This document shows positions 34,022-41,196 of a stretch of DNA of 64,000 nt, one piece after another (position 1 is the first letter of the stretch; each line of letters begins with the position of its first letter). The notes under the pieces were generated by a model. That model was not told the DNA's origin. It did not search any database and saw only the letters and a program-made list of their open reading frames with translations. The DNA is taken from the NCBI RefSeq assembly GCF_900167255.1, contig NZ_FUYB01000005.1, positions 62,001 to 126,000 on the forward strand, given 5' to 3'. Made by a program: the position numbers and the translations under genes. Origin of the DNA: Thiothrix eikelboomii. GTDB lineage: Bacteria; Pseudomonadota; Gammaproteobacteria; Thiotrichales; Thiotrichaceae.

Positions 34022-34053
34022 AAATATCGACAAATTATACTATTCTCGATATT
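34022..34053. promoter_or_regulatory. Candidate promoter/operator for dmpQ-dmpB with TATCGACAAA motif
   Basis: AAATATCGACAAA (34022-34034) is half of an inverted repeat: AATATCGA (34023-34030) with TCGATATT (34046-34053). A possible -35 TCGACA and -10 TATTAC spaced 17 bp fall within it. The same motif occurs twice upstream of dmpC, suggesting one shared regulator. Confidence 0.55.
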
Positions 34054-34074
34054 ACCTAAAAGGAGAGGTAAAGC

Positions 34075-34419
34075 ATGTTTGGTTTGACATCTGGTTACAC
34101 CATTCATATCCCAGAAACAGGCGCGAGTTTTAATTGCAAGCCACAGGAAATGTTGTTGGTGGCGATGATGCGGCTAGGTAAGAAAGGTATCCCTGTCGGA
34201 TGTCGCAGTGGTGGCTGCGGGGTTTGCAAAGTACAAGTCCAGCAAGGTAAATATGCCACTGGCAAAATGAGTCGAGCGCATATCAGTGAGCAAGAAGAGC
34301 AAGCTGGCTTTGTTTTAGCCTGTCGCTGCCAACCGCAAAGTGATTTAGTGATTACGGTGGTCGGGCAAATGCGTAAAGCGACTCACCGTAACGAAGTTTC
34401 TAGTTCAACTGCTGAATAG
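34075..34419 (+). CDS. dmpQ: Plant-type [2Fe-2S] ferredoxin (DmpQ/XylT)
   Basis: DmpQ/XylT ferredoxins re-reduce the active-site iron of catechol 2,3-dioxygenase after oxidative inactivation. The 114-residue product has [13 protein letters not shown] and the fourth Cys in VLACRCQP, the ligand spacing of chloroplast-type ferredoxins. It is directly upstream of dmpB (13 bp) as in other meta operons. Ribosome site AGGAGAGG precedes the ATG. Confidence 0.92.
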   Translation: MFGLTSGYTIHIPETGASFNCKPQEMLLVAMMRLGKKGIPVGCRSGGCGVCKVQVQQGKYATGKMSRAHISEQEEQAGFVLACRCQPQSDLVITVVGQMRKATHRNEVSSSTAE

Positions 34420-34432
34420 GAGGAGAGAGATT

Positions 34433-35362
34433 ATGGCAATGACTGGCGTTTTGCGTCCCGGACATGTGCAAATACGTGTGCTGGATATGGAGGCCTCGCT
34501 GACCCATTACATCGAGCGGATGGGTTTATTAGAGACGGATCGTGATGACCAAGGCCGTGTTTATTTAAAGGGCTGGGATGAGCATGACTGGTTTTCGGTG
34601 GTGCTGCGCCCTGCTGATACACCGGGGATGGATTTCACAGCCTTTAAAGTCGATAGTGTTGAAACCCTCAACCGTTTAGAGCAAAGTTTAAAAGACTTTG
34701 GCTGCGAAATAACTCGTCTGCCTGCAGGTGATCTTAAACATTGTGGTGAGCGCGTAAGCTTCATTTCACCGATGGGGCATACTTTTGAGCTGTTTGCTCA
34801 AAAAGATTATATCGGTAATGGTTTGGGGAATATCAACCCACATCCTTGGCGTGAAGACCTGAAGGGTATGAAAGTCCATCGTTTTGACCATTGCTTATTG
34901 TATGGTGATGATCTGGATGGTGCAGTCAAATTATTCACTGAAGTGCTAGGTTTCCAACAGACCGAAAAGGTGGTGGTCGGTCCTGGTGGTTCAGTACAGA
35001 TTGCTAGCTTCTTAACCTGCGGGATGAAAGCGCATGATCTTGCCCTGATTCGCCATGAGGAAAAGGGCAAGTTGCATCATGTTTCTTTTTTATTAAGAAG
35101 CTGGGAAGAGGTCTTACACGCAGCGGATATTATGGGGCGCTATAAAATCCCGATTGATATTGGTCCGACTCGTCATGGGATTACTCGCGGTCGCACGATT
35201 TACTTCTTTGACCCCTCTGGTAATCGGAATGAAACTTTCTGTGATTCTTACGATTGGTATCCTGATCATCCTGAAATCACGTGGACTGAAGATGAATTAG
35301 GAGGGGCAATTTTCTACCATGATCAACAGCTCAATGAACGCTTCTTGAGTGTCGTGACCTGA
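34433..35362 (+). CDS. dmpB: Catechol 2,3-dioxygenase (extradiol, type I)
   Basis: The Fe(II) enzyme opens catechol between C2 and C3 to give 2-hydroxymuconic semialdehyde. It consists of two vicinal-oxygen-chelate repeats. The metal ligands are His153 (HRFDHCLL), His215 or His216 (KLHHVSFLL) and Glu267 (GNRNETFC), matching XylE. Length (309) is usual. The ATG at 34433 is taken; another is two codons later. It is the last gene of block 1; a transposase remnant begins about 75 bp downstream. Confidence 0.96.
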   Translation: MAMTGVLRPGHVQIRVLDMEASLTHYIERMGLLETDRDDQGRVYLKGWDEHDWFSVVLRPADTPGMDFTAFKVDSVETLNRLEQSLKDFGCEITRLPAGDLKHCGERVSFISPMGHTFELFAQKDYIGNGLGNINPHPWREDLKGMKVHRFDHCLLYGDDLDGAVKLFTEVLGFQQTEKVVVGPGGSVQIASFLTCGMKAHDLALIRHEEKGKLHHVSFLLRSWEEVLHAADIMGRYKIPIDIGPTRHGITRGRTIYFFDPSGNRNETFCDSYDWYPDHPEITWTEDELGGAIFYHDQQLNERFLSVVT

Positions 35363-35438
35363 TTGTTTTTGTGATCATCCTGAACTGGAGCAGGGTGAGT
35401 CTGCTCTGGTTTCCCCCTATGTCAGGCGAGTTGTACAA

Positions 35439-35636
35439 CGTGCGGTACTCTCGCCAGTAACCTAGGGTCAATAATAGTTGATCCTCTAGGCTTAACGGGC
35501 TGGGGCGACCGGACTTCTTCTTCGTCAACTCGCCTGCTTTGAGCACCTCCAGCAGTTCGTGAAAGAGCGGCAGGGGGATTCCTACTCCGCGTTTGAACGC
35601 CGAGGGAGATAGGGTTTTCAGGGTTAAGTAGTTCAT
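35439..35636 (-). pseudogene. IS5-type transposase N-terminal remnant
   Basis: The first 66 codons encode the helix-turn-helix start of an IS5-like transposase: TLKTLSPSAFKRGVGI, KKKSGRPSPLSLEDQLLLTL and YWREYRT. After Thr66 the similarity ends abruptly and the frame runs on into unrelated sequence toward dmpB. The DDE catalytic domain is absent, so this is a dead fragment. It marks past insertion and deletion directly downstream of dmpB. Confidence 0.7.
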
Positions 35637-35813
35637 GCTTAACCTTATAGGCGAGAATGACTACTTTCGCAAGAGGTCTATTATTGAAACTTAAACTTAA
35701 CCGTATAGCTGATTTCTACAGCGTATTGTCAAAAGTTGTCTCAAGTAAATCTAAATCAGGCTAAATAACACTTACACTAAAATAGACTTAAAAACTGAAA
35801 TGGAGTTGTTACC

Positions 35814-36344
35814 ATGAGTTATGTTTCCCCTATTCAGCAAAAACAATCTATTGTTGATCTTCTGAAAGATAAACCATCCAATGTTCCACTCTCGGAAAAA
35901 GATGTGGCAGCTTTCAGCAAAGCATTAGCACCACCTTTGCAGTTAGCAGAAACTACTGTGATTGAACTCATCGATGGTGGCCCAGGACATGCAGCACTTC
36001 ATATTGATGATGGAAAAGGGTCACCATTTCTTTATGATCCTGCTGGAAGTTATATGCCAAAAAATGGAGTTCGTAGCAGTGATCTGATGTCAGGAGAGGA
36101 TGCCAGTTTGGCAAATTACACGAAATTTTGGCAAGATAGAAAGGATACTGTGCATTTACATAAGCTCGATACAACCCCTGCACAAGAACAAGCTATTATG
36201 AAACGTGCAGAACAAATTGGTAGTGTGCCAGCCCCATTGTGCGCCAGCTCTGTTTCCAAAGCATTGGATGGTGTTTGCGGTATTGAAGGCTCTATATGGC
36301 CATCAACACTAGGGGAGAATGCTGAGCATGCAAACTGCAAGTAA
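35814..36344 (+). CDS. Putative permuted NlpC/P60-type cysteine hydrolase, likely antibacterial toxin
   Basis: The 176-residue protein has no signal peptide. GGPGHAALHIDD (His59) is followed by YDPAGSY (Asp75) and much later PLCASSVSKAL (Cys143). A His-first, Cys-later order with G-H-A-A-L and a helix starting at the Cys is the layout of circularly permuted papain-like/NlpC-P60 (YiiX/LRAT-like) hydrolases. The first 45 residues are polar and may be an export or docking region. The next gene overlaps it by 17 bp and encodes a four-helix membrane protein, an effector/immunity layout; the target would then be in the envelope. No secretion gene is adjacent, so the delivery route (type VI, type III or other) is unknown. 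The start has GGAG at good spacing. Confidence 0.5.
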   Translation: MSYVSPIQQKQSIVDLLKDKPSNVPLSEKDVAAFSKALAPPLQLAETTVIELIDGGPGHAALHIDDGKGSPFLYDPAGSYMPKNGVRSSDLMSGEDASLANYTKFWQDRKDTVHLHKLDTTPAQEQAIMKRAEQIGSVPAPLCASSVSKALDGVCGIEGSIWPSTLGENAEHANCK

Positions 36345-36789
36345 TGCCCAACACCCCCCGTATTATCTAGTTCTTTGCTTATTGATATTAATACCAGTCT
36401 ATGTGTTAGCAGGTAGCATTTGGAGACTTAAGGACAGCGCTTCAGCCTTGGCAAATTATGAAACGTTGTATGCATTAGTTCATGCGGCTTTTATGTTATT
36501 GAGCTTGATGGTGTTTAAACGGATTTTATTGCAAGGACAAACGTGGAAGGTTCTTTTATTGGGTACACTGATGGGGGTTTTAGCAACCTATGTTGCCTTA
36601 CCTTTATCCACACTGCTGGCTCTCGATGATGGAGCCAGCAGAATAGCGAATGGCTACCGAGCATTTGGTTGGGTAGAGGTAACGGCTGTCAATGGTTTGT
36701 TTGCCTTTTATAGTTATGCTTGGTTGTTGGGTGCAAGTCTTTTTATTTCTATCAAATGGCTGATGAAAGTTACTGCTAATTTTCAGTAG
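36328..36789 (+). CDS. Small four-helix membrane protein, putative immunity partner
   Basis: The 153-residue protein has four hydrophobic helices, at about 12-31, 46-65, 74-94 and 119-144 of the ATG-36328 form, separated by short polar loops, including a periplasmic-sized loop with DDGASRIANGYRAFGW. I know no named family for it. It starts inside the upstream toxin-like gene (overlap 17 bp), so the two are cotranslated. Inner-membrane immunity proteins commonly accompany toxins acting on the cell wall or membrane. The ATG at 36328 has GGGGAG at workable spacing; the ATG at 36319 is too close to that site. Confidence 0.5.
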   Translation: MQTASNAQHPPYYLVLCLLILIPVYVLAGSIWRLKDSASALANYETLYALVHAAFMLLSLMVFKRILLQGQTWKVLLLGTLMGVLATYVALPLSTLLALDDGASRIANGYRAFGWVEVTAVNGLFAFYSYAWLLGASLFISIKWLMKVTANFQ

Positions 36790-36816
36790 CCAGCCTCCAT
36801 TTAGGGGAAAACTACT

Positions 36817-36834
36817 CATACGCGCCAACTTAAG
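36817..36834 (+). repeat. Left terminal inverted repeat of the IS4-like element
   Basis: This 18-bp sequence is the inverted copy of 37706-37723 with 16 of 18 matches. It lies 27 bp after the stop of the four-helix membrane protein. Confidence 0.75.
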
Positions 36835-36916
36835 ATCCTAAGCTCTTGTTTCCTCTTGCGAACAGGATATGGCAACCCCATGTAGAATGCTTTTACCGAC
36901 CAAAGTGAAAGTTCCT

Positions 36917-37710
36917 ATGAAGTTGCCACCGTTATTAGATACCCGTTTTGCCCAATTCCTGCAAGTGTTGCCTGCCGATTATCACGAGCAAGCGTATGCC
37001 TTCAAAGCCTTCGCCCGTCCCCGCAAGATCAAAAGCCCGCTGCAATTGCTCCAGTGAGTGCTGGCGTACTGCGGTTTAGACTTGTCGCTACGCAGTTGCG
37101 CCGGGGAGGTTGCCCAGAGGCAGGGCTACCTCAGTGACACAGCCGTAAAAAAAGACTGGAGGCTTGTGTTCCGTGGGTAAAATCCCTGCTGGCAGGCGTA
37201 TTTGGGCTAAGCGAGGTGGTCGATAGCGGCAAACTGCGCTTCATCGTCATTGATGGCTCGACCGTGCAAGAACCGGGAGCCACTGCCACGACTTACCGCC
37301 TGCATATCGCCATTGATTTGATCAATCTCAGCCTGCATCAAGTGGAAGTCACCACCGATAAAGAAGGCGAAAACCTCGACCATTACACGCTGGCAGCGGG
37401 TGATGTGGTGCTGATTGACCTGGGTTATAACCAACCCAAAACGCTTGTCCCTTTCATCGACCGGGGCGGTGATGTGGTATTACGCTACAACGCCCACAGC
37501 ATGAACCTGTATGAAGATGGCGAAGGAGATGATGCCGGACATCTGGTCAAAATCGACTGGTACACGCGCTTACGCAAGCTGGGTAAACGCCCCAGTGGTG
37601 TGCCGGTTTGGTTATGTCATGGCAACAAACGCATTCAGGGCTACCTTCACGCGATCCCTTTGCCGGGAAATGGCGTTGAGCCGTGTTTAATCAAGGAGAT
37701 AGGGGCTTAA
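36917..37710 (+). pseudogene. IS4-like transposase pseudogene
   Basis: Joined translation reads LPPLLDTRFAQFLQVLPADY, then a TGA at 37055-37057 replaces a sense codon, the frame continues to VKK at an A7G run (about 37146-37153) where a -1 shift is needed to enter the second part (RLEACVPWVKSLLAGVFGL), and runs on to the stop. First-Asp motif FIVIDGSTVQ and second-Asp motif VVLIDLGY identify a DDE transposase of IS4 type. The C-terminal Y-R-E region is absent. The TAA stop lies within the right terminal repeat. Confidence 0.65.
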
Positions 37711-37723
37711 GTTGGCGTATATG
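37706..37723 (-). repeat. Right terminal inverted repeat of the IS4-like element
   Basis: The 18-bp partner of 36817-36834. It contains the transposase stop codon and, on the other strand, the last codons of the truncated antitoxin reading frame. Confidence 0.75.
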
Positions 37724-37898
37724 ATGATTCACCCTCCCATGAGCCAAATAAGTCGAAATAGTTTTCAGGCCATGTTGATCCAACATCTTTTTGAATCAGC
37801 AGAGCTAGATACTTTGATACTGACAAATGGGCTTGAGTCGCTTTGTGTTGAAGCTGATCAGCCAGTTCATCTGGGATATAACAATGAAGCTGTGGCAT
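37707..37898 (-). pseudogene. Ribbon-helix-helix antitoxin gene truncated by the IS element
   Basis: The product starts MPQLHCYIPDELADQLQHKA and continues HLSVSKYLALLIQKD, then WPENYFDLFGSWEGE: a ribbon-helix-helix DNA-binding domain followed by the C-terminal peptide typical of VapB-like antitoxins. The last five residues and the stop are read from the inverted repeat of the IS4-like element (boundary at 37723), so the natural C-terminus, and the toxin gene that normally follows, are missing. The remaining domain could still bind DNA. Confidence 0.65.
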
Positions 37899-37973
37899 AT
37901 ATTCCTACAAATGTATGTGCTATATGTGAAGCATGACAGGCTAGATAGGAAATAGCTCGGTCGGTTTTCTGGG

Positions 37974-38678
37974 TTAGTCCCGCAACTGCTCCAATAAAAA
38001 CACCTTGGTAACGTCTGCAGTTTGGCGGATATGTGCTTCCACTTCACGGCAGGCGGTATCGACATCCCGAGCGAGGGCGGCATCATAAATCCGCTGGTGT
38101 TCGCGGCGGACATCGCGTTGCCCTAAGTTAGCGACTAAGGAAATATTCCGATAGCGTTTATGTTGGTCATAAAGAATATGATAAAAATGCAGTAGCCATT
38201 TGGAGGTACAGGCTGAAATTAAGGCCCAATGAAAATCGTGATTGCGTTGCTCCCATACTTCTAAATTAGCGAATAAATCCAATTCTTCAATTTTGCTCAA
38301 CTGATAATAGGTCGCAACCACTCGTGATTCCCAGTCATCCTTGCCATGTTGCAAGCTATTGCGCAGAGCTTTTAACTCTAAAGTGACACGCAACTCAGTG
38401 ACATCATCCAAATCTTCGGGTGAAATCGGGGAGACACGAAAACCACGTTGGCCCTCAGTAATCACGAAACCGTCTGAACTTAAACGGCTCAAAGCCTCCC
38501 GCAGTGGAGTTGCACCGACACCGTATTCAGTCCTTAAATGTTCGATTTTGAGTTTGCTTTTGGGCGCAAGTTTGCCACTGATAATATCGGCACGGAGCTG
38601 TCCATACACATAATCGGTTAAAGTTTTCGGGGTGGAGTCAACAGGCTGCAGGCTGGTCATAAAAAGTGGTAGGGTCAT
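37974..38678 (-). CDS. GntR-family (FadR/FCD) transcriptional regulator, possible AphS-like repressor
   Basis: The protein of about 234 residues has an N-terminal winged helix (YVYGQLRADIISGKLAPKSKL, YGVGATPLREALSRLSSDGFV) and an FCD ligand-binding domain whose metal-binding Asp/His residues are seen in RNHDFHWAL and EHQRIYDAALARD...AHIR. FCD regulators sense carboxylic acids. In Comamonas a GntR protein, AphS, represses phenol genes, and here the gene lies between the two phenol blocks. The start is uncertain (ATG at 38678 or 38660; no clear ribosome site). Binding to the TATCGACAAA motif is inferred from location. Confidence 0.8.
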   Translation of the reverse strand: MTLPLFMTSLQPVDSTPKTLTDYVYGQLRADIISGKLAPKSKLKIEHLRTEYGVGATPLREALSRLSSDGFVITEGQRGFRVSPISPEDLDDVTELRVTLELKALRNSLQHGKDDWESRVVATYYQLSKIEELDLFANLEVWEQRNHDFHWALISACTSKWLLHFYHILYDQHKRYRNISLVANLGQRDVRREHQRIYDAALARDVDTACREVEAHIRQTADVTKVFLLEQLRD

Positions 38679-38694
38679 CAAAAATAATGGCGCG

Positions 38695-38730
38695 ATTATA
38701 ACAATAAGCTAGCTGACTATGACAGCTAGC
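38695..38730 (-). terminator. Hairpin terminator between the channel gene and the GntR gene
   Basis: A perfect 8-bp stem GCTAGCTG/CAGCTAGC (38708-38715 with 38723-38730, 7-base loop) is followed on the minus strand by TTATTGTTATAAT. A second hairpin, GCCCTAG/CTAGGGC at 38766-38789, lies nearer the channel gene's stop. Confidence 0.5.
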
Positions 38731-38815
38731 CGCTGTTTTATCCCTTGAAGGGCTTAGGTTAAGCCGCCCTAGACATTTTAGCCTAGGGCTAGAGACCGCT
38801 GTTGAGTCCTATGAT

Positions 38816-39973
38816 TTAGCTTTTGTTAAATTGATTCGCCCAACGCTCAGCAATTTTCGCCGCTGCCTCTCGACCACCTAAACCAAAAGCCAAGGCAACC
38901 GCTACGGCCACTGCACCTAGGGTGAAACCAAAAGCCATATTCACAATATTATCGGCCAAACCCATCGCCCGTAAGCCCATCGCTAAGACTAAGCCGAGGA
39001 TGGCTATGCGGGCGATATTTGCTAAATTGCCACTGCCGTATTCTTGAAGCTTATTATAAGCCAAGCTGCTGAGTAGATAGCCCACAATCAGAATGACACT
39101 GCCCACTAAAATACCGGCCCCAAATTCTAAAACACGGGCAAAGATCATCGAAACGAGGTCAATACCCAAGGTATTCACTGCCGCAGTGGCAGCGGTCAAC
39201 ATGGCGAAGAATAGGATCACGCTGCCGATTAATTGAGTTGGGGTTCGAGTTTCATTGAAATAGCCGGTGATACCTAGTTTTTGTGGTAAGTCATTCACAT
39301 TCAGGCCATTTAAAATATCGGTCAACAGCGAGACTGCAAACTTAGCCACAAAATAAGTGACGACTAAAATCAAAGTCGCTCCAATCACATTAGGAATCGC
39401 GGCCCAGAGTTTATTGAGCATATCGGAGGCAGGTACGGTGATTGACGGGACATTTAACACCCCTAAAGCAGTCACAAAAATGGGTAGCAGAACGGCTGCA
39501 AAGACAAAAGCCGCCCCTAGTTTAGACACTCGTAGTTTGGAGTTGCCAGTACGCTCTAACAGATGGCGATCAACTTTATTCAGCGCAATTCCCGTGAGCT
39601 CAGCCAACATTTTGGCGATCACCCAGCCTGCATAAGCAATAATACCTGCCCCGATCATATTTGGAATCGCGGCTAAGAATTCATTGACCAAGTTTTTAAG
39701 TGGGGCGAGTACATCAGTAAGGCCAAAGTGCTGGAGTACAATCATCAGCACGAAAATCGTTAAAATGGCTTTAACCAAGGAAGCGAGTGGTTTCGCGAGG
39801 TTTGAGCGATTTAAAAAACCAATTTTGTCTAACAGGCGCTTGAGAAAACCAGAGACAATAGCCACCGCAATAAGCCCTAGAACCAAAATCAACAAGCCAA
39901 TCAGTGCATGACCTAGCTTACCAGAGCTAAGTGGAGTCATGTATTGAGAGAGGGTAGTTGAGAGGTTTTCCAT
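38816..39973 (-). CDS. Mechanosensitive-channel-type membrane protein with repeated TM helices
   Basis: The 385-residue, mostly hydrophobic protein has repeated modules of a membrane helix ending in an Asn-Pro/Ile or NxIGA motif (FLAAIPNMIGAGIIAYAGWV and LWAAIPNVIGATLILVVTYF). This is the conserved TM-helix repeat found in small-conductance mechanosensitive-type channels of this subfamily. The Gly-rich end AVALAFGLGGREAAAKIAERW is the pore-helix-like segment shared with MscS. A role in osmotic protection is inferred. It lies 52 bp downstream of the OmpA-like gene on the same strand. Confidence 0.8.
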   Translation of the reverse strand: MENLSTTLSQYMTPLSSGKLGHALIGLLILVLGLIAVAIVSGFLKRLLDKIGFLNRSNLAKPLASLVKAILTIFVLMIVLQHFGLTDVLAPLKNLVNEFLAAIPNMIGAGIIAYAGWVIAKMLAELTGIALNKVDRHLLERTGNSKLRVSKLGAAFVFAAVLLPIFVTALGVLNVPSITVPASDMLNKLWAAIPNVIGATLILVVTYFVAKFAVSLLTDILNGLNVNDLPQKLGITGYFNETRTPTQLIGSVILFFAMLTAATAAVNTLGIDLVSMIFARVLEFGAGILVGSVILIVGYLLSSLAYNKLQEYGSGNLANIARIAILGLVLAMGLRAMGLADNIVNMAFGFTLGAVAVAVALAFGLGGREAAAKIAERWANQFNKS

Positions 39974-40025
39974 CGTGATTACTCCTTATAGTGATAGTGG
40001 TATGAGTGAGTCGTTGCAAGCTCGG

Positions 40026-40916
40026 TTATTGGATAACAGAAACTTCAATCCGCTGACTCTTTTTAGAGATAGCTGAGGTTGGATCGGGAGAAGTGGGCTT
40101 ACCCATGCCCATAATGGTAATACGTCTACGCTCTATGCCTGCCTTCACCAGTTCTACACCCACCGCATTGGCTCGCATTAACGACAGTTCAGCGCTGTTT
40201 TCAGAGTTAGGACGGGTTTCATCGGTATAGCTAGTGATAAGAATATTGGCTTGTGGGTATTGCGCAAGTAAGGCGGCTAACAGCAGAACATTGGCCTCTG
40301 ATGCTTGAGTGAGCTGCGAGGTTTGAGGTTCAAAGGCAATGCCATCCAAAGTAACCGGGGTTTCTAGCGTGTTTGAACTCAGATAGCTTTGTAATTCAGC
40401 TTCAGGGCTACCGGAGGCTAACTCGAGTTTATTCGGTGTTGCCGCCGCTACGGGTAATGGCTCAGCCTCTGCCACAGGACCTGGTGGTGGTAAGGGCTGG
40501 CTGGTTGTTGGGTCAGCGATTGCAGTTGCAGTTGTAGTTGTAGTTGTTGCAGCAGGGGGCGTTGTAGCAGTGGGAGCGACAATAGGGCTTGGTGTTGCAG
40601 GTTGAGCAGCTGCAGCAGTCAGGGCTGCCTTAATTGGGGTTGCTGCAGGAGTGGTTGTCTGGGGCAATGGGGTTTCAGTCGTGGTCGTAGGCGTACTGGC
40701 AGTGGTACTCGTAGTTGTGCTGGGATTACTTGCTAGGCTATTGCGTTGAATGAAGCCTGTGGTGGATGCTTGCTCAGTGAGTAAGGGGCTGGGTGTATCT
40801 GCATCCCAAGGATTCAAATACCAATATAACAACCCAAAGAACAGTAAAACTAGCCCAGCAATAATGCCTTCTTGGGTTGAGGTCAGCTCTTTATTTTTCT
40901 CGGTACTTGCTACCAT
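40026..40916 (-). CDS. Membrane-anchored OmpA-domain protein
   Basis: The 296-residue protein has one transmembrane helix near residues 18-36 (GLVLLFFGLLYWYL), a long low-complexity Thr/Ala/Pro/Ser linker (about 40-170, rich in TTT runs), and a C-terminal OmpA-like peptidoglycan-binding domain (GIAFEPQTSQLT, ILITSYTDETRPNSENSAEL, RANAVGVELVKAGIERRRI). It would tether the inner membrane to the cell wall. The start at 40916 is chosen because GGAAG lies 6 bases before it; upstream ATGs at 40922 and 40961 are weaker. Confidence 0.85.
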   Translation of the reverse strand: MVASTEKNKELTSTQEGIIAGLVLLFFGLLYWYLNPWDADTPSPLLTEQASTTGFIQRNSLASNPSTTTSTTASTPTTTTETPLPQTTTPAATPIKAALTAAAAQPATPSPIVAPTATTPPAATTTTTTATAIADPTTSQPLPPPGPVAEAEPLPVAAATPNKLELASGSPEAELQSYLSSNTLETPVTLDGIAFEPQTSQLTQASEANVLLLAALLAQYPQANILITSYTDETRPNSENSAELSLMRANAVGVELVKAGIERRRITIMGMGKPTSPDPTSAISKKSQRIEVSVIQ

Positions 40917-40961
40917 AGTCATCTTCCATTGAATTAGCTTGGGGTTATGCATGCCAAACAC

Positions 40962-41196
40962 ACGCGCTCAACACCAGCTTAGGTTGTTGATTGAAAGTCT
41001 GAGGGGAGATTTACGACGCCCATGTTTGAGTGTAGATGGAAATTTTTAAGTTTGTGGTTTAGTTGGTTGATTTTTCAAAAAAATTAAGCAATTCATTGAA
41101 ATTGGTTTTTAATCTTTTTAAAAAATATCGACAAAAATATTGAATATCGACAAAATTCTTGTATGCTAAATCTATTCAGATCGGAGGATGGTAGGT
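40962..41196. other. Intergenic region upstream of dmpC
   Basis: This 235-bp AT-rich gap separates the divergent OmpA-like and dmpC genes. It contains two TATCGACAAA operator-like motifs and a plausible sigma-70 promoter (TTGAAT, 16 bp, TATGCT, ending near 41166). No ORF is supported. Confidence 0.5.
41124..41155. promoter_or_regulatory. Two direct AATATCGACAAAA operator-like motifs upstream of dmpC
   Basis: Copies at 41124-41136 and 41143-41155 have starts spaced 19 bp apart (about two helical turns). The second overlaps the spacer of the likely promoter, as a repressor site would. The same motif lies before dmpQ at 34022. Confidence 0.6.

Larger units (their letters stand above)
36817..37723 (+). 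mobile_element. Decayed IS4-like insertion element with intact terminal inverted repeats
   Basis: A 907-bp element is bounded by 18-bp inverted repeats, CATACGCGCCAACTTAAG on the left and the complement of CATATACGCCAACTTAAG on the right (2 mismatches). Inside is one transposase reading frame broken by a stop and a frameshift. The element is shorter than usual IS4 members and the C-terminal catalytic part is missing, so it is non-autonomous. No target-site duplication was seen. Confidence 0.7.

Noticed and set aside
37712-37936. Plus-strand frame following the IS4-like element
   Set aside because: It is antisense to the truncated antitoxin, which has clear ribbon-helix-helix similarity.
40490-40760. 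Trinucleotide-like repeat in the OmpA-like gene
   Set aside because: It encodes the low-complexity Thr/Ala/Pro linker; it is irregular and not a clean phase-variable simple repeat.
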